Below, piece after piece: positions 1-5,659 of a stretch of 8,063 nucleotides of DNA. Within the stretch, counting starts at the first letter, position 1, and each line of letters opens with the position of its first letter. The stretch is from Phycisphaerales bacterium. Lineage in GTDB: Bacteria; Planctomycetota; Phycisphaerae; Phycisphaerales; SM1A02. The stretch lies in the NCBI GenBank assembly GCA_018882625.1, contig VERO01000098.1, forward strand, positions 1 to 8,063. The letters are read 5' to 3'. The translations under genes were made by a program, and so were the position numbers. The notes below the pieces were generated by a model. The model was not told where the DNA came from. It made no database searches and was given only the letters and a program-made list of their open reading frames with translations.

Positions 1-854
1 GCTACCGGCCGCTGATCGAGCTCGCGGGAGGCACGTGCATCGAGGTGCCAGGGAGGCTCGAGAACGGGTTCCGCATCGGCGCCGCGCAGGTCGAGCGCGC
101 GATCACGCCGCGCACGGTGGGCATCCTGCTCAACTCGCCGAGCAACCCCTGCGGCGTCACCTATCCGGAGCGCGACATGCGCGCGATCATCGACGTGGTC
201 GCCCAGCATCCGCGCATGGCGGTGGTGTCCGACGAGATCTACGAGAAGCTCGTGTACCCCGAGATCGAGCCCGGCCTGCGGCACTGGTCGCCCGGTAGCG
301 ACCCGCGCATCGCCGGCCGCACCGTGACCGTCAACGGGATGAGCAAGGCCTTTGCGATGACGGGGTGGCGCATCGGCTACGTGTGCGCGCCCGGAGACGG
401 GGGCCGCTGGATGCGCGAGCTCGTCAAGCTGCAGGGGCAGATGACCAACAACGTGCCGAGCTTCTTCATGCCGGCGATCGTGGAGGCGCTCGCACCGTCC
501 TCGGCCGGCCCCGTGGAGACGATGCGCGCCGCGTTCGCGCGCCGCGCGGCGCTGGTGCACGAGCTGCTGGCCCAGGTGCCGCGGCTCAAGTCGGCGCGCC
601 CGACAGGCGCCTTCTACGCGTTCCCCGACATCTCAGGATGCATCGGCCTCGTCTCGCCTGGGGGCCGGCGCATCGACTCGGCGCAGTCCTTCGCGGATGC
701 GCTGCTGGCCGAGGCGCATGTCGCGGTGGTGCCGGGCGAGGACTTCGGCGCATGCGCGCGCACCAGCATCCGCATCTCCTTCGCGTGCTCCGAGGAGCAG
801 CTGCGCAAGGGGATGGCCAGGATCTCGTCGTTCGTCGCGTCGCTGAGGACGTGA
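1..854 (+). CDS. PLP-dependent class I/II aminotransferase, aspartate aminotransferase-like (5' partial)
   Basis: Fold-type I, pyridoxal-phosphate aminotransferase, probably moving amino groups between an amino acid such as aspartate and a 2-oxo acid in the cytosol. The first full codon is at 3 and 283 residues are visible; about 100 N-terminal residues lie before the window, judging from the usual family length near 390. Seen in order: YRPLIELAGG at the left edge, NSPSNPCG (pyridine-ring Asn region), VSDEIYEKLVY (Asp to the pyridine nitrogen, Tyr to the PLP oxygen), SKAFAMTGWRIGY with the Schiff-base lysine at codon 345-347, and SIRISFACS near the C terminus with the arginine that binds the substrate carboxylate. 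All key residues are present, so it looks active. The GTG at 45 is internal to the conserved domain and is not the start. Substrate specificity cannot be read from the sequence. Its stop lies 3 bp from that of the convergent nuoB. Confidence 0.93.
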   Translation, partial: YRPLIELAGGTCIEVPGRLENGFRIGAAQVERAITPRTVGILLNSPSNPCGVTYPERDMRAIIDVVAQHPRMAVVSDEIYEKLVYPEIEPGLRHWSPGSDPRIAGRTVTVNGMSKAFAMTGWRIGYVCAPGDGGRWMRELVKLQGQMTNNVPSFFMPAIVEALAPSSAGPVETMRAAFARRAALVHELLAQVPRLKSARPTGAFYAFPDISGCIGLVSPGGRRIDSAQSFADALLAEAHVAVVPGEDFGACARTSIRISFACSEEQLRKGMARISSFVASLRT

Positions 855-857
855 GGT

Positions 858-1427
858 TCAGGTTGCGCCGATGGTGACGGGCAGGGGCTGCTCGCGCACC
901 TCGTAGTTGGGCTGCAGCGCGATGTTCAGGGGCAGCCGCTTGCCGTCTGGATCGCGCGGGATCTGGTCCTCGTCGATGATGCGCTGGATGGCCATGATGC
1001 CCTCGATGAGCATCTCGGGCCGCGGCGGGCAGCCTGGCACGTAGACGTCGACGGGGATGAACTGGTCGACGCCCTGCACGACCGCATACGTGTCGAAGAC
1101 GCCGCCGGTGCTCGCGCACGCGCCCATCGAGATCACCCACTTGGGCTCCGTCATCTGCTGGTAGATGCGCTGCAGCACCGGCAGCGTCTTCACGCTGACG
1201 CGGCCCGCGACGATCATCAGGTCGGCCTGGCGAGGGGAGAAGCGCATGACCTCCGCGCCGAACCGCGCGAGGTCGAAGCGGCTGCATGCGGTGGCCATCA
1301 GCTCGATGCCGCAGCACGCGGTCGCGAAGGGCATCGGCCACACGCTCGACCGGCGCGCCCAGTTCACGACGCGATGGAGCTGCGTGGTCAGGATGCTGTC
1401 AACGGGGAGTGCGCCTTCAATGCCCAT
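858..1427 (-). CDS. nuoB: NADH-quinone oxidoreductase subunit B (NuoB)
   Basis: Complex I peripheral-arm subunit that carries the last iron-sulfur cluster (N2, 4Fe-4S), which hands electrons to quinone. The 189-residue product fits the family length. The four cluster ligands are present: the tandem pair Cys38-Cys39 in ATACCGIELMA, Cys104 in SMGACASTGG and Cys133 in VPGCPPRPE. The N-terminal VNWARRSSVWPMPF and the GRVSVKTLPVLQRIYQQM segment are also typical. I chose the ATG at 1427 because conserved sequence begins soon after it and an upstream extension would overlap the preceding gene. No clear Shine-Dalgarno precedes it; a TACACT box lies 9 nt upstream. In most bacteria nuoB sits between nuoA and nuoC. 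Here a small lipoprotein gene lies upstream and a convergent aminotransferase downstream, so this copy is detached from a nuo operon, at least on both sides visible here. Confidence 0.95.
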   Translation of the reverse strand: MGIEGALPVDSILTTQLHRVVNWARRSSVWPMPFATACCGIELMATACSRFDLARFGAEVMRFSPRQADLMIVAGRVSVKTLPVLQRIYQQMTEPKWVISMGACASTGGVFDTYAVVQGVDQFIPVDVYVPGCPPRPEMLIEGIMAIQRIIDEDQIPRDPDGKRLPLNIALQPNYEVREQPLPVTIGAT

Positions 1428-1436
1428 AGGTCCGGA

Positions 1437-1442
1437 AGTGTA
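1437..1442 (-). promoter_or_regulatory. possible -10 box of nuoB
   Basis: TACACT on the minus strand ends 9 nt before the nuoB ATG. The fit to TANNNT and the short distance suggest a transcript with almost no leader. No convincing -35 element was seen. It lies in the 46-bp gap after the lipoprotein gene and would give nuoB its own transcription. Confidence 0.3.
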
Positions 1443-1459
1443 GGCGCACGCCACCCCCG

Positions 1460-1473
1460 GCGGGCATGCCCGC
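1460..1473 (-). repeat. 14-bp perfect palindrome just after the lipoprotein stop codon
   Basis: GCGGGCATGCCCGC is a perfect palindrome that begins at the base following the TGA of the small lipoprotein gene. As RNA it could form a 5-bp GC stem with a 4-nt loop. No U-run follows, so it is not a standard intrinsic terminator. It might protect the 3' end of the transcript, cause pausing before nuoB, or bind a protein. A 13-of-14 match occurs at 2104-2117 inside the end of the YihY-family gene. Confidence 0.4.
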
Positions 1474-1716
1474 TCAGGGCGGCGGCACGTCGGGCGCCAG
1501 CAGCTGCCTCTTCGACCGGTAGTAGGTGTCGGGATCCTGGCCCTTGGGCACGGGTCCGTACATCGCCTCGTCGATGGCGTGGTGGTCGTCCTTGACGTTG
1601 GGCTCGTAGCTCGACATCCGGCTGCGCGGGTCCGACACCTTGACCACACGCTCGTAGCAGCCCTGAAGCGGGGCCGCTGAGGCCAGCGCCGCTGCAGCGG
1701 CGAGCGCGAGCCTCAC
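1474..1716 (-). CDS. small putative lipoprotein, function unknown
   Basis: An 80-residue protein that I do not recognise. Residues 1-19 look like a signal peptide: Arg2, a hydrophobic Leu/Ala stretch, then L-Q-G-C with Cys20 as the likely lipidated residue. Gln at position -2 of the lipobox is less usual, so cleavage by signal peptidase I or no export is possible. The mature part (about 61 residues) is polar and charged, ends in Pro-Pro-Pro and has no recognised domain. The start is a GTG whose last two bases overlap the STAS stop in a GTGA junction, pointing to translational coupling. A GAGAGG Shine-Dalgarno lies 8 nt upstream but inside a perfect 16-bp palindrome. The overlap with the STAS gene implies co-expression with it and the YihY-family protein; a shared envelope role is an inference. 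Confidence 0.72.
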   Translation of the reverse strand: MRLALAAAAALASAAPLQGCYERVVKVSDPRSRMSSYEPNVKDDHHAIDEAMYGPVPKGQDPDTYYRSKRQLLAPDVPPP

Positions 1717-2072
1717 GAGAGGATCCTCTCGAGCTCGGCGGCGCTTGATGCCGTGCGGAAGAGCCGGTCGACGCGCATCAACTTGAACAGGTCGCTCAGG
1801 TGGTTGTTGAGGCCGAAGACGACCGACTGCATCCCGCGGTCAAGCGCCCTGTTGTGCAGGTCGATGCACGTGCCGAGTCCCATGCTCGGGAGAAGGCTCA
1901 CGCGCGAGAGGTCGATGACCATGCACTTGCCGCGGCGGTCGCCGTTGCCGATCGCGTCGGCTGCGGCCGCCACGATCTCGACGGACTCGCGTGGGCCGAT
2001 CGTCGAGGTCATCACGGCGATGACCAGGTGGCCGTTGCGCTCCGTGATGGTGACTGGCTGCGGTTCGGTCAT
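1713..2072 (-). CDS. STAS-domain protein, anti-sigma factor antagonist-like
   Basis: A 119-residue single-domain protein with the STAS fold, as in SpoIIAA and RsbV, which bind or release an anti-sigma/kinase partner according to serine phosphorylation. Visible features are an N-terminal beta region (HLVIAVMTSTIGPRESVEI), then CMVIDLSRVSLLPSMGLGTCIDLH and a last helix AAELERILS. Aligned with the SpoIIAA motif D-S-S-G-L-G, this protein has P-S-M-G-L-G: Ser63 falls at the phosphorylated serine, while the preceding Asp is replaced by Pro and the next Ser by Met. The ATG at 2072 overlaps the upstream stop (ATGA) and has an AGGAG Shine-Dalgarno at 2084-2088. No HPK-type kinase (RsbW/SpoIIAB), phosphatase or sigma factor is in the window. 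Because it is coupled to a membrane protein gene, a non-sigma role is also possible. Confidence 0.85.
   Translation of the reverse strand: MTEPQPVTITERNGHLVIAVMTSTIGPRESVEIVAAAADAIGNGDRRGKCMVIDLSRVSLLPSMGLGTCIDLHNRALDRGMQSVVFGLNNHLSDLFKLMRVDRLFRTASSAAELERILS
1716..1731 (-). promoter_or_regulatory. 16-bp palindrome over the ribosome-binding site of the small lipoprotein gene
   Basis: CGAGAGGATCCTCTCG is a perfect palindrome at the end of the STAS gene. Read on the minus strand it contains the GAGAGG Shine-Dalgarno, then CCTCTC complementary to it, and its last base is the G of the GTG start at 1716. As RNA it would fold into a 6-bp stem with a GATC loop that masks the ribosome-binding site. 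Ribosomes finishing the STAS gene (stop at 1715-1713) would open it, which would tie lipoprotein translation to STAS translation. The folding and the effect are inferred. Confidence 0.45.
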
Positions 2073-3379
2073 GGCGTGCGGGACTCCTGCGCGTGACCCG
2101 AGGGCGGGAATGCCCGCGAGGGATGGGTCGCCGGGCCCATCAGCGTAATGGAGTGCGCAGCCTTGCGCTGAGCCTCGCGGAGCGTGCGGAGCACCCCGCG
2201 TGCCGAGCTGTGGCGCCCATCATCCGCGAGCACGAAGCCTGCCTCGAGCGGCTCGTCGGCGCGGATCGCCCCCGGGTCGCGCGCGGGCAGGATGGGGCCC
2301 TCTGGTGTGGGCTGGATCGCGAGCCTCGCCGCGACGAGCGCATCGACGATGCGCTGCGCGGCGGGGAGGTCGATGCCGCATGACTCGGCGAGCGACTCGA
2401 GCGTGGCGTGGCGGCCCGACGCGAATCCCTGCACCACCTGCTCCATCACCGCGGCCGCGAGCGCCGGCTCGAGCGAGGTCCTGCCGAGCGCGGCCACCGC
2501 ACGCACCTTCCCGCGCGCATCGAGCGCCTGGAGCAGCGCGGAGATCTGGAGCCCGAACAGCACGACAAGCCACATCAGGTACACCCAGAACATGAACAGC
2601 GGGATGAGGCCGAGCGAGCCGTAGAGCCTGCTCACTGAGAACGCGTTGGCCATGTACGCCCCGAGCGAGCGGCGCCCGATCTCCAGCAGGAGTGCGGCCA
2701 TCAGGCTTCCGAGCAGCGTGGGCCGCAGGCGCATGCGCGTGTGCGGCACGATGAGGTAGGCCACGAAGACCGTGGCCCACAGCACGAGGAATCCCAGCAG
2801 GATCGAGGATCCCCCGAGCAGCCCCTCGGGGAAGCCGCGGTCTGAGAGCCACATGTTGGCCTTGTGCAGCGCCCACGGGATCGCGCCCAGCGCCAGCGGC
2901 CCGAAGGTGAGCAGGAACCAGTACACCAGCACCCGCCGCAGCCATGATCGCCCGCGCGGCGCGCGGCACACGATGTTGAAGGACTCCTCGATCGCCACCA
3001 GCAGCCAGATCGCGGAGAAGGCCACGGTGCCCACCCCGATCCAGCCGATCGCCGCGAGGTTGAGGCTTGCGGCGTAGCCGACCATCTCGTTGACCCATGT
3101 GCCCAGCGGGACGGTGGTGGTGCCGCCGTCATCGACATCCGGGCGCACCAGCGAGACCTGGTCCATGCCCGCTGCCTCGATCATCCGCGTGACGAACGCG
3201 GGAAACTCCTCGCCCATCACGCTCTTCACCACCAGCGTGCCCACCACGAGCACGGGCAGGATCCCGAAGAGCATCCGGAAGCTGAGCGCGGCGGCCATCT
3301 GCGCCGCCCGAGCCTCGGCGAGGTGGGCCACGCAGAACTTGCCCACGTAGATCCACTCCGAGATGCGCCGGGGGGTCAT
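2069..3379 (-). CDS. YihY/BrkB-family inner-membrane protein with C-terminal winged-helix-like region
   Basis: A 436-residue integral membrane protein of the YihY/virulence factor BrkB family. Members were once annotated as ribonuclease BN, now considered mistaken; their true function is not settled. About six hydrophobic segments are visible near residues 30-52, 105-130, 150-172, 191-212, 220-240 and 257-285. Family signatures are AAALSFRMLFGILPVL, the EESFNIVCRAPRGRSWLRR loop, VPHTRMRLRPTLLGS and RLYGSLGLIPLFMFWVYLMWLVVLFG. The usual G-A-E after the last helix is replaced by LQIS. Residues beyond about 290 form a soluble tail that resembles a winged-helix (ATLESLAESCGIDLPAAQRIVDALVAARLAI), seen in longer family members. 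I favour ATG 3379, with AGGCGAG 9 nt upstream, over an in-frame TTG at 3424. The TTG would add 15 polar residues, but it has a TAGCAT box 9 nt upstream. Its stop overlaps the STAS start. Confidence 0.85.
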   Translation of the reverse strand: MTPRRISEWIYVGKFCVAHLAEARAAQMAAALSFRMLFGILPVLVVGTLVVKSVMGEEFPAFVTRMIEAAGMDQVSLVRPDVDDGGTTTVPLGTWVNEMVGYAASLNLAAIGWIGVGTVAFSAIWLLVAIEESFNIVCRAPRGRSWLRRVLVYWFLLTFGPLALGAIPWALHKANMWLSDRGFPEGLLGGSSILLGFLVLWATVFVAYLIVPHTRMRLRPTLLGSLMAALLLEIGRRSLGAYMANAFSVSRLYGSLGLIPLFMFWVYLMWLVVLFGLQISALLQALDARGKVRAVAALGRTSLEPALAAAVMEQVVQGFASGRHATLESLAESCGIDLPAAQRIVDALVAARLAIQPTPEGPILPARDPGAIRADEPLEAGFVLADDGRHSSARGVLRTLREAQRKAAHSITLMGPATHPSRAFPPSGHAQESRTP

Positions 3380-3436
3380 CGCGTGATGCTCGCCTGCGCG
3401 GGATTTCGCGTGACCGGTGCTCAAGCGGGCAGGATG

Positions 3437-5626
3437 CTATCGGGCTGGGCCGGGGTTCCCGCCAGAAGCGTCAATGATGGAGATGCCCATGAGGAGTGCG
3501 GTCGCAGGCGCGGGCGCCGCATCCGCCGATGCAGGCGATGCCGCAGCCGTGACGGCATCGGCGAGGCTCCTGGGCGCAGTGCCCGTGATCGTGATGCCTG
3601 GGACGAGACGGCCGGCAGAGCAGCGCGTGCGTTCCGCGGGGCGCGCGGCGGCGCCGCGGTACCCGTCGAGCAGGAGCAGCACGGACATGCTGCGCGCGCC
3701 AGTCGCATCGAAGTGGTACTCGTTGGCTCCGGAGCCGCCTTGGCACACAGGCGCGGCCGCGTCGAGCGTGTCGTCGCCGCCGCAGTCGATCATGAGCGCG
3801 AATGCCTGCTGCGCGGCAGAGCCCTGCGCGAGCCCGTCTGCGCGGTAGGTGTCGTTGCCGTTGCGGTCGGCCAGCACCGACACGCTCTGGTCCCACGCCG
3901 CGCCCTGCGACGCAGCGGTGCGGCTGAGGAACACGTCGTCGCCGGAGTCGTCGATCAGCACGCCGATGGCCTGGTGCGCGGACCATCCTTGCGCGTAGCG
4001 GTCACCTGACCAGTAGTCGCGGCCGCCGGTGTCGCGCGCGATGCCGATGCCGAGGAAGTAGCCGCCGCCCTGCGAGAACTCGCCGCCGAAGTAGCGGTCG
4101 TCCCCCCCGAGGTCCAGCATGATGCCGGTGCCGCCAGCGAGCGCCGTGCGGAACCCGAAGCCAAGGCCCTGCGAGAAGGAGAGCGACGTGGCGGGAGTCA
4201 TGTAGGTGCTTGGCTCGGATCCCGCGGCGCGGTAGCGGTCGTTGCCATCCGCATCGACAAGCGCGCCGAGCGCCGACGGACCGCCCACGCCCTGCACGAA
4301 GAGCGTGCCCTCGTAGTCGTCGTGGCCCGCCACGTCGAGCAGCAGGCCCACACCTCCGATCGCGGCGCCGCATCCCCACTTCGCGATGCGGTAGGTGTCG
4401 TTGCCCGCGCGGTCGACGAGGATTCCTGCCCCTGCGACCGCCGCGCCAGCGCCGAGCCACGGAGCGTCGTAGCGGTCATTGCCTGCGTAGTCGTCGATGA
4501 CGCACATCCCGAGGATTCCCGCGGCAGGTCCCTGAAGCCCCGTGCCCAGGTAGCGGTCGTTGCCCGCGAGGTCGATGATGCCCTGCATGCCCGTGCGCAC
4601 TGCGGTCCACCGGTACTCGTCATCGCCTCCGGGATCGAGCACCGCGGCGATGCGCGACATGTCGTAGGAGTTGTCCGCGAGGCTCCCGATGACGACCCAC
4701 CCGAGATCGGGCACCATCTCGGCCACGAGGATCGCGCCCGTCACGGCGCCGGCGAGCGCGTCGGGGAGTGGCTCCTGCTCGGCCTGCGCCCAGTCGGCGG
4801 TGACGTAGATGTCGGCATCCCAGTGCGCGATCGCGCGCGCGAGCGCGTCAGGGTCGATGCGCGTGGCCGCGCGCATGGCATCCACCATCCTCGTGGTGGC
4901 CTCGTCGGGCTCGCCCTTGGGCATCCACTTCAACTGAGACACCACTGGTGCGGCCTCGGCCAGGAGCGGCGCCAGCGCGCCGGACTCCATGCCGGCGGAC
5001 TCGAGCACTGGCTCGAGCGCGACGCGCATGTGGAGCCCCGACTGCTCGAGCAGGAACCTCATCGCGAAGACGGCGCTCTGCGCATGCATGACCGGAATCG
5101 AGCCATGGCGCGGAGCCAGCGGATCCGGTGGCGGCGTGCCCTCCGGCGATTCGCCGCCGGACGCTGCCGATCCCGGGAGTCCGCTGCCGTCGGTGATCGC
5201 CATGACGGGCTCGCGGACGTTGAACGCCATGGCCGCGGCGCGGGCCGCCACCGCGTAGGGCTGGCGCTGCAGCGCCTGCCGGTAGGCGAGCGGTCCCGTC
5301 AGCGTCGCAGCCACCGGTAGCGCACGCCAGGGATCGTTGAGCACGGCGCTCACTGACCAGGGTGCGTCCAGAGGGGAGCGCCTCTCGAGGCCAGCGGCGA
5401 TGGCGCGGAAGGTGGCCTCGCACTCCGCCTGCATGCGCGCCTGCGCGAACGCGTCTCCCGTTCGGGTGCGCGCGAGGGCCGCCAGCTTGCCCGCCCATTC
5501 GGGTGCCTCCATCAGCGCAGGCAGCGGGGGGGGCGGCGGCTCCTCGGCCTGCGCGTCTGCAGCCTGCGGCGCGGCTGACGCCGCGGCGGCGACGAGAGCG
5601 AGCGCGAGGAGTCCGGGCCACCGCAT
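3437..5626 (-). CDS. exported protein with eleven D-x-x-G-N-D-x-Y repeats, function unknown
   Basis: A 729-residue protein that I cannot assign to a named family. Residues 1-18 form a Sec signal peptide (MRW, then a Leu/Ala core, then ASA before AP), so it should be periplasmic, surface-bound or secreted. A Pro-rich linker (residues 30-36) is followed by an Ala-rich, mostly helical region of about 280 residues without a recognised motif. Residues 331-621 carry eleven copies of D-x-x-G-[ND]-D-x-[YF/W/L], mostly 26-28 residues apart. Most units also have Q-G about 14 residues after the first Asp and a G-x-[IV]-x-hydrophobic-Asp strand leading into the next. This regularity suggests a solenoid in which acidic loops could bind calcium; it differs from the RTX nonapeptide. 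The last 90 residues are Ala/Pro-rich with no clear membrane anchor or sorting signal. ATG 5626 is chosen because the signal peptide begins there; frame-open sequence upstream overlaps the divergent gene. Confidence 0.8.
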   Translation of the reverse strand: MRWPGLLALALVAAAASAAPQAADAQAEEPPPPPLPALMEAPEWAGKLAALARTRTGDAFAQARMQAECEATFRAIAAGLERRSPLDAPWSVSAVLNDPWRALPVAATLTGPLAYRQALQRQPYAVAARAAAMAFNVREPVMAITDGSGLPGSAASGGESPEGTPPPDPLAPRHGSIPVMHAQSAVFAMRFLLEQSGLHMRVALEPVLESAGMESGALAPLLAEAAPVVSQLKWMPKGEPDEATTRMVDAMRAATRIDPDALARAIAHWDADIYVTADWAQAEQEPLPDALAGAVTGAILVAEMVPDLGWVVIGSLADNSYDMSRIAAVLDPGGDDEYRWTAVRTGMQGIIDLAGNDRYLGTGLQGPAAGILGMCVIDDYAGNDRYDAPWLGAGAAVAGAGILVDRAGNDTYRIAKWGCGAAIGGVGLLLDVAGHDDYEGTLFVQGVGGPSALGALVDADGNDRYRAAGSEPSTYMTPATSLSFSQGLGFGFRTALAGGTGIMLDLGGDDRYFGGEFSQGGGYFLGIGIARDTGGRDYWSGDRYAQGWSAHQAIGVLIDDSGDDVFLSRTAASQGAAWDQSVSVLADRNGNDTYRADGLAQGSAAQQAFALMIDCGGDDTLDAAAPVCQGGSGANEYHFDATGARSMSVLLLLDGYRGAAARPAERTRCSAGRLVPGITITGTAPRSLADAVTAAASPASADAAPAPATALLMGISIIDASGGNPGPAR
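3707..4636 (-). repeat. in-frame tandem repeat region of the exported protein (unit about 81 bp)
   Basis: Motif starts fall at residues 331, 352, 379, 405, 431, 458, 505, 532, 559, 587 and 614, so spacings are 21, 27, 26, 26, 27, 47, 27, 27, 28 and 27. The 47 is one unit with an insertion of about 20 residues (472-492). On the plus strand the units appear as recurring GTAGCGGTCGTTGCC-like words. The protein motif is kept much better than the DNA between units, so these are old diverged repeats, not a recent expansion. A last degenerate unit may lie at residues 631-640. Confidence 0.85.
5526..5533 (-). repeat. homopolymer tract of eight C on the coding strand
   Basis: Eight consecutive G on the plus strand (C on the coding strand) lie within the five-proline stretch near residues 30-34 of the exported repeat protein. 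A one-base slip here would shift the frame soon after the signal peptide and abolish the protein. Confidence 0.6.
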
Positions 5627-5631
5627 GGGGC

Positions 5632-5647
5632 GCGAGTCTAGACGCGC
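5632..5647. promoter_or_regulatory. imperfect palindrome in the divergent intergenic region
   Basis: GCGaGTCTAGACgCGC has one mismatched pair and a perfect 8-bp core GTCTAGAC. It occupies the middle of the 33 bp between the divergent starts at 5626 and 5660, and it overlaps the candidate -10 box of the leftward gene. It could be an operator that acts on both directions, or just the result of overlapping promoter elements. Confidence 0.3.
5635..5640 (-). promoter_or_regulatory. possible -10 box of the exported repeat protein gene
   Basis: TAGACT on the minus strand ends 8 nt before the ATG at 5626. No Shine-Dalgarno is visible in the short leader (CGCGCCCC), which fits a transcript that starts at or just before the start codon. 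No -35 box was recognised. Confidence 0.3.
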
Positions 5648-5653
5648 TACCCT
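5648..5653 (+). promoter_or_regulatory. possible -10 box of the pseudouridine synthase gene
   Basis: TACCCT ends exactly 6 nt before the ATG at 5660, which would place the transcription start on or beside the A of the start codon. The intervening CGCCGC contains no Shine-Dalgarno. No -35 box was recognised. Confidence 0.35.
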
Positions 5654-5659
5654 CGCCGC

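Noticed and set aside
45..854. GTG at 45 as the start of the aminotransferase
   Set aside because: The frame is open to the left edge and encodes the conserved YRPLIELAGG segment, so the gene is cut by the window, not started here.
1428..1649. Upstream extension of nuoB to 1649
   Set aside because: The added residues are shadow-like and overlap the lipoprotein gene; conserved NuoB sequence starts just after the ATG at 1427.
2069..3379. Ribonuclease BN function for the YihY-family protein
   Set aside because: That name came from a historical misassignment; the protein is a multi-pass membrane protein with no nuclease motif.
3323..4009. Plus-strand open frame of 228 codons across the YihY/repeat-protein junction
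   Set aside because: It crosses two well-supported minus-strand genes and has shadow composition with no motif.
3764..4636. CRISPR-like regular repeats of about 81 bp
   Set aside because: The repeats are in frame, diverged in DNA and conserved as protein; there are no identical repeats with unique spacers and no cas genes.
3764..4636. RTX (hemolysin-type) calcium-binding repeats
   Set aside because: The G-G-x-G-x-D-x-U-x nonapeptide is absent and the period is about 27 residues, not 9.
4322..5320. Long plus-strand open frame of 332 codons
   Set aside because: It lies antisense to the exported repeat protein, its translation is an Arg/His/Gly-rich shadow typical of GC-rich DNA, and it matches no fold. 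The opposite strand has a signal peptide and a clear repeat pattern.
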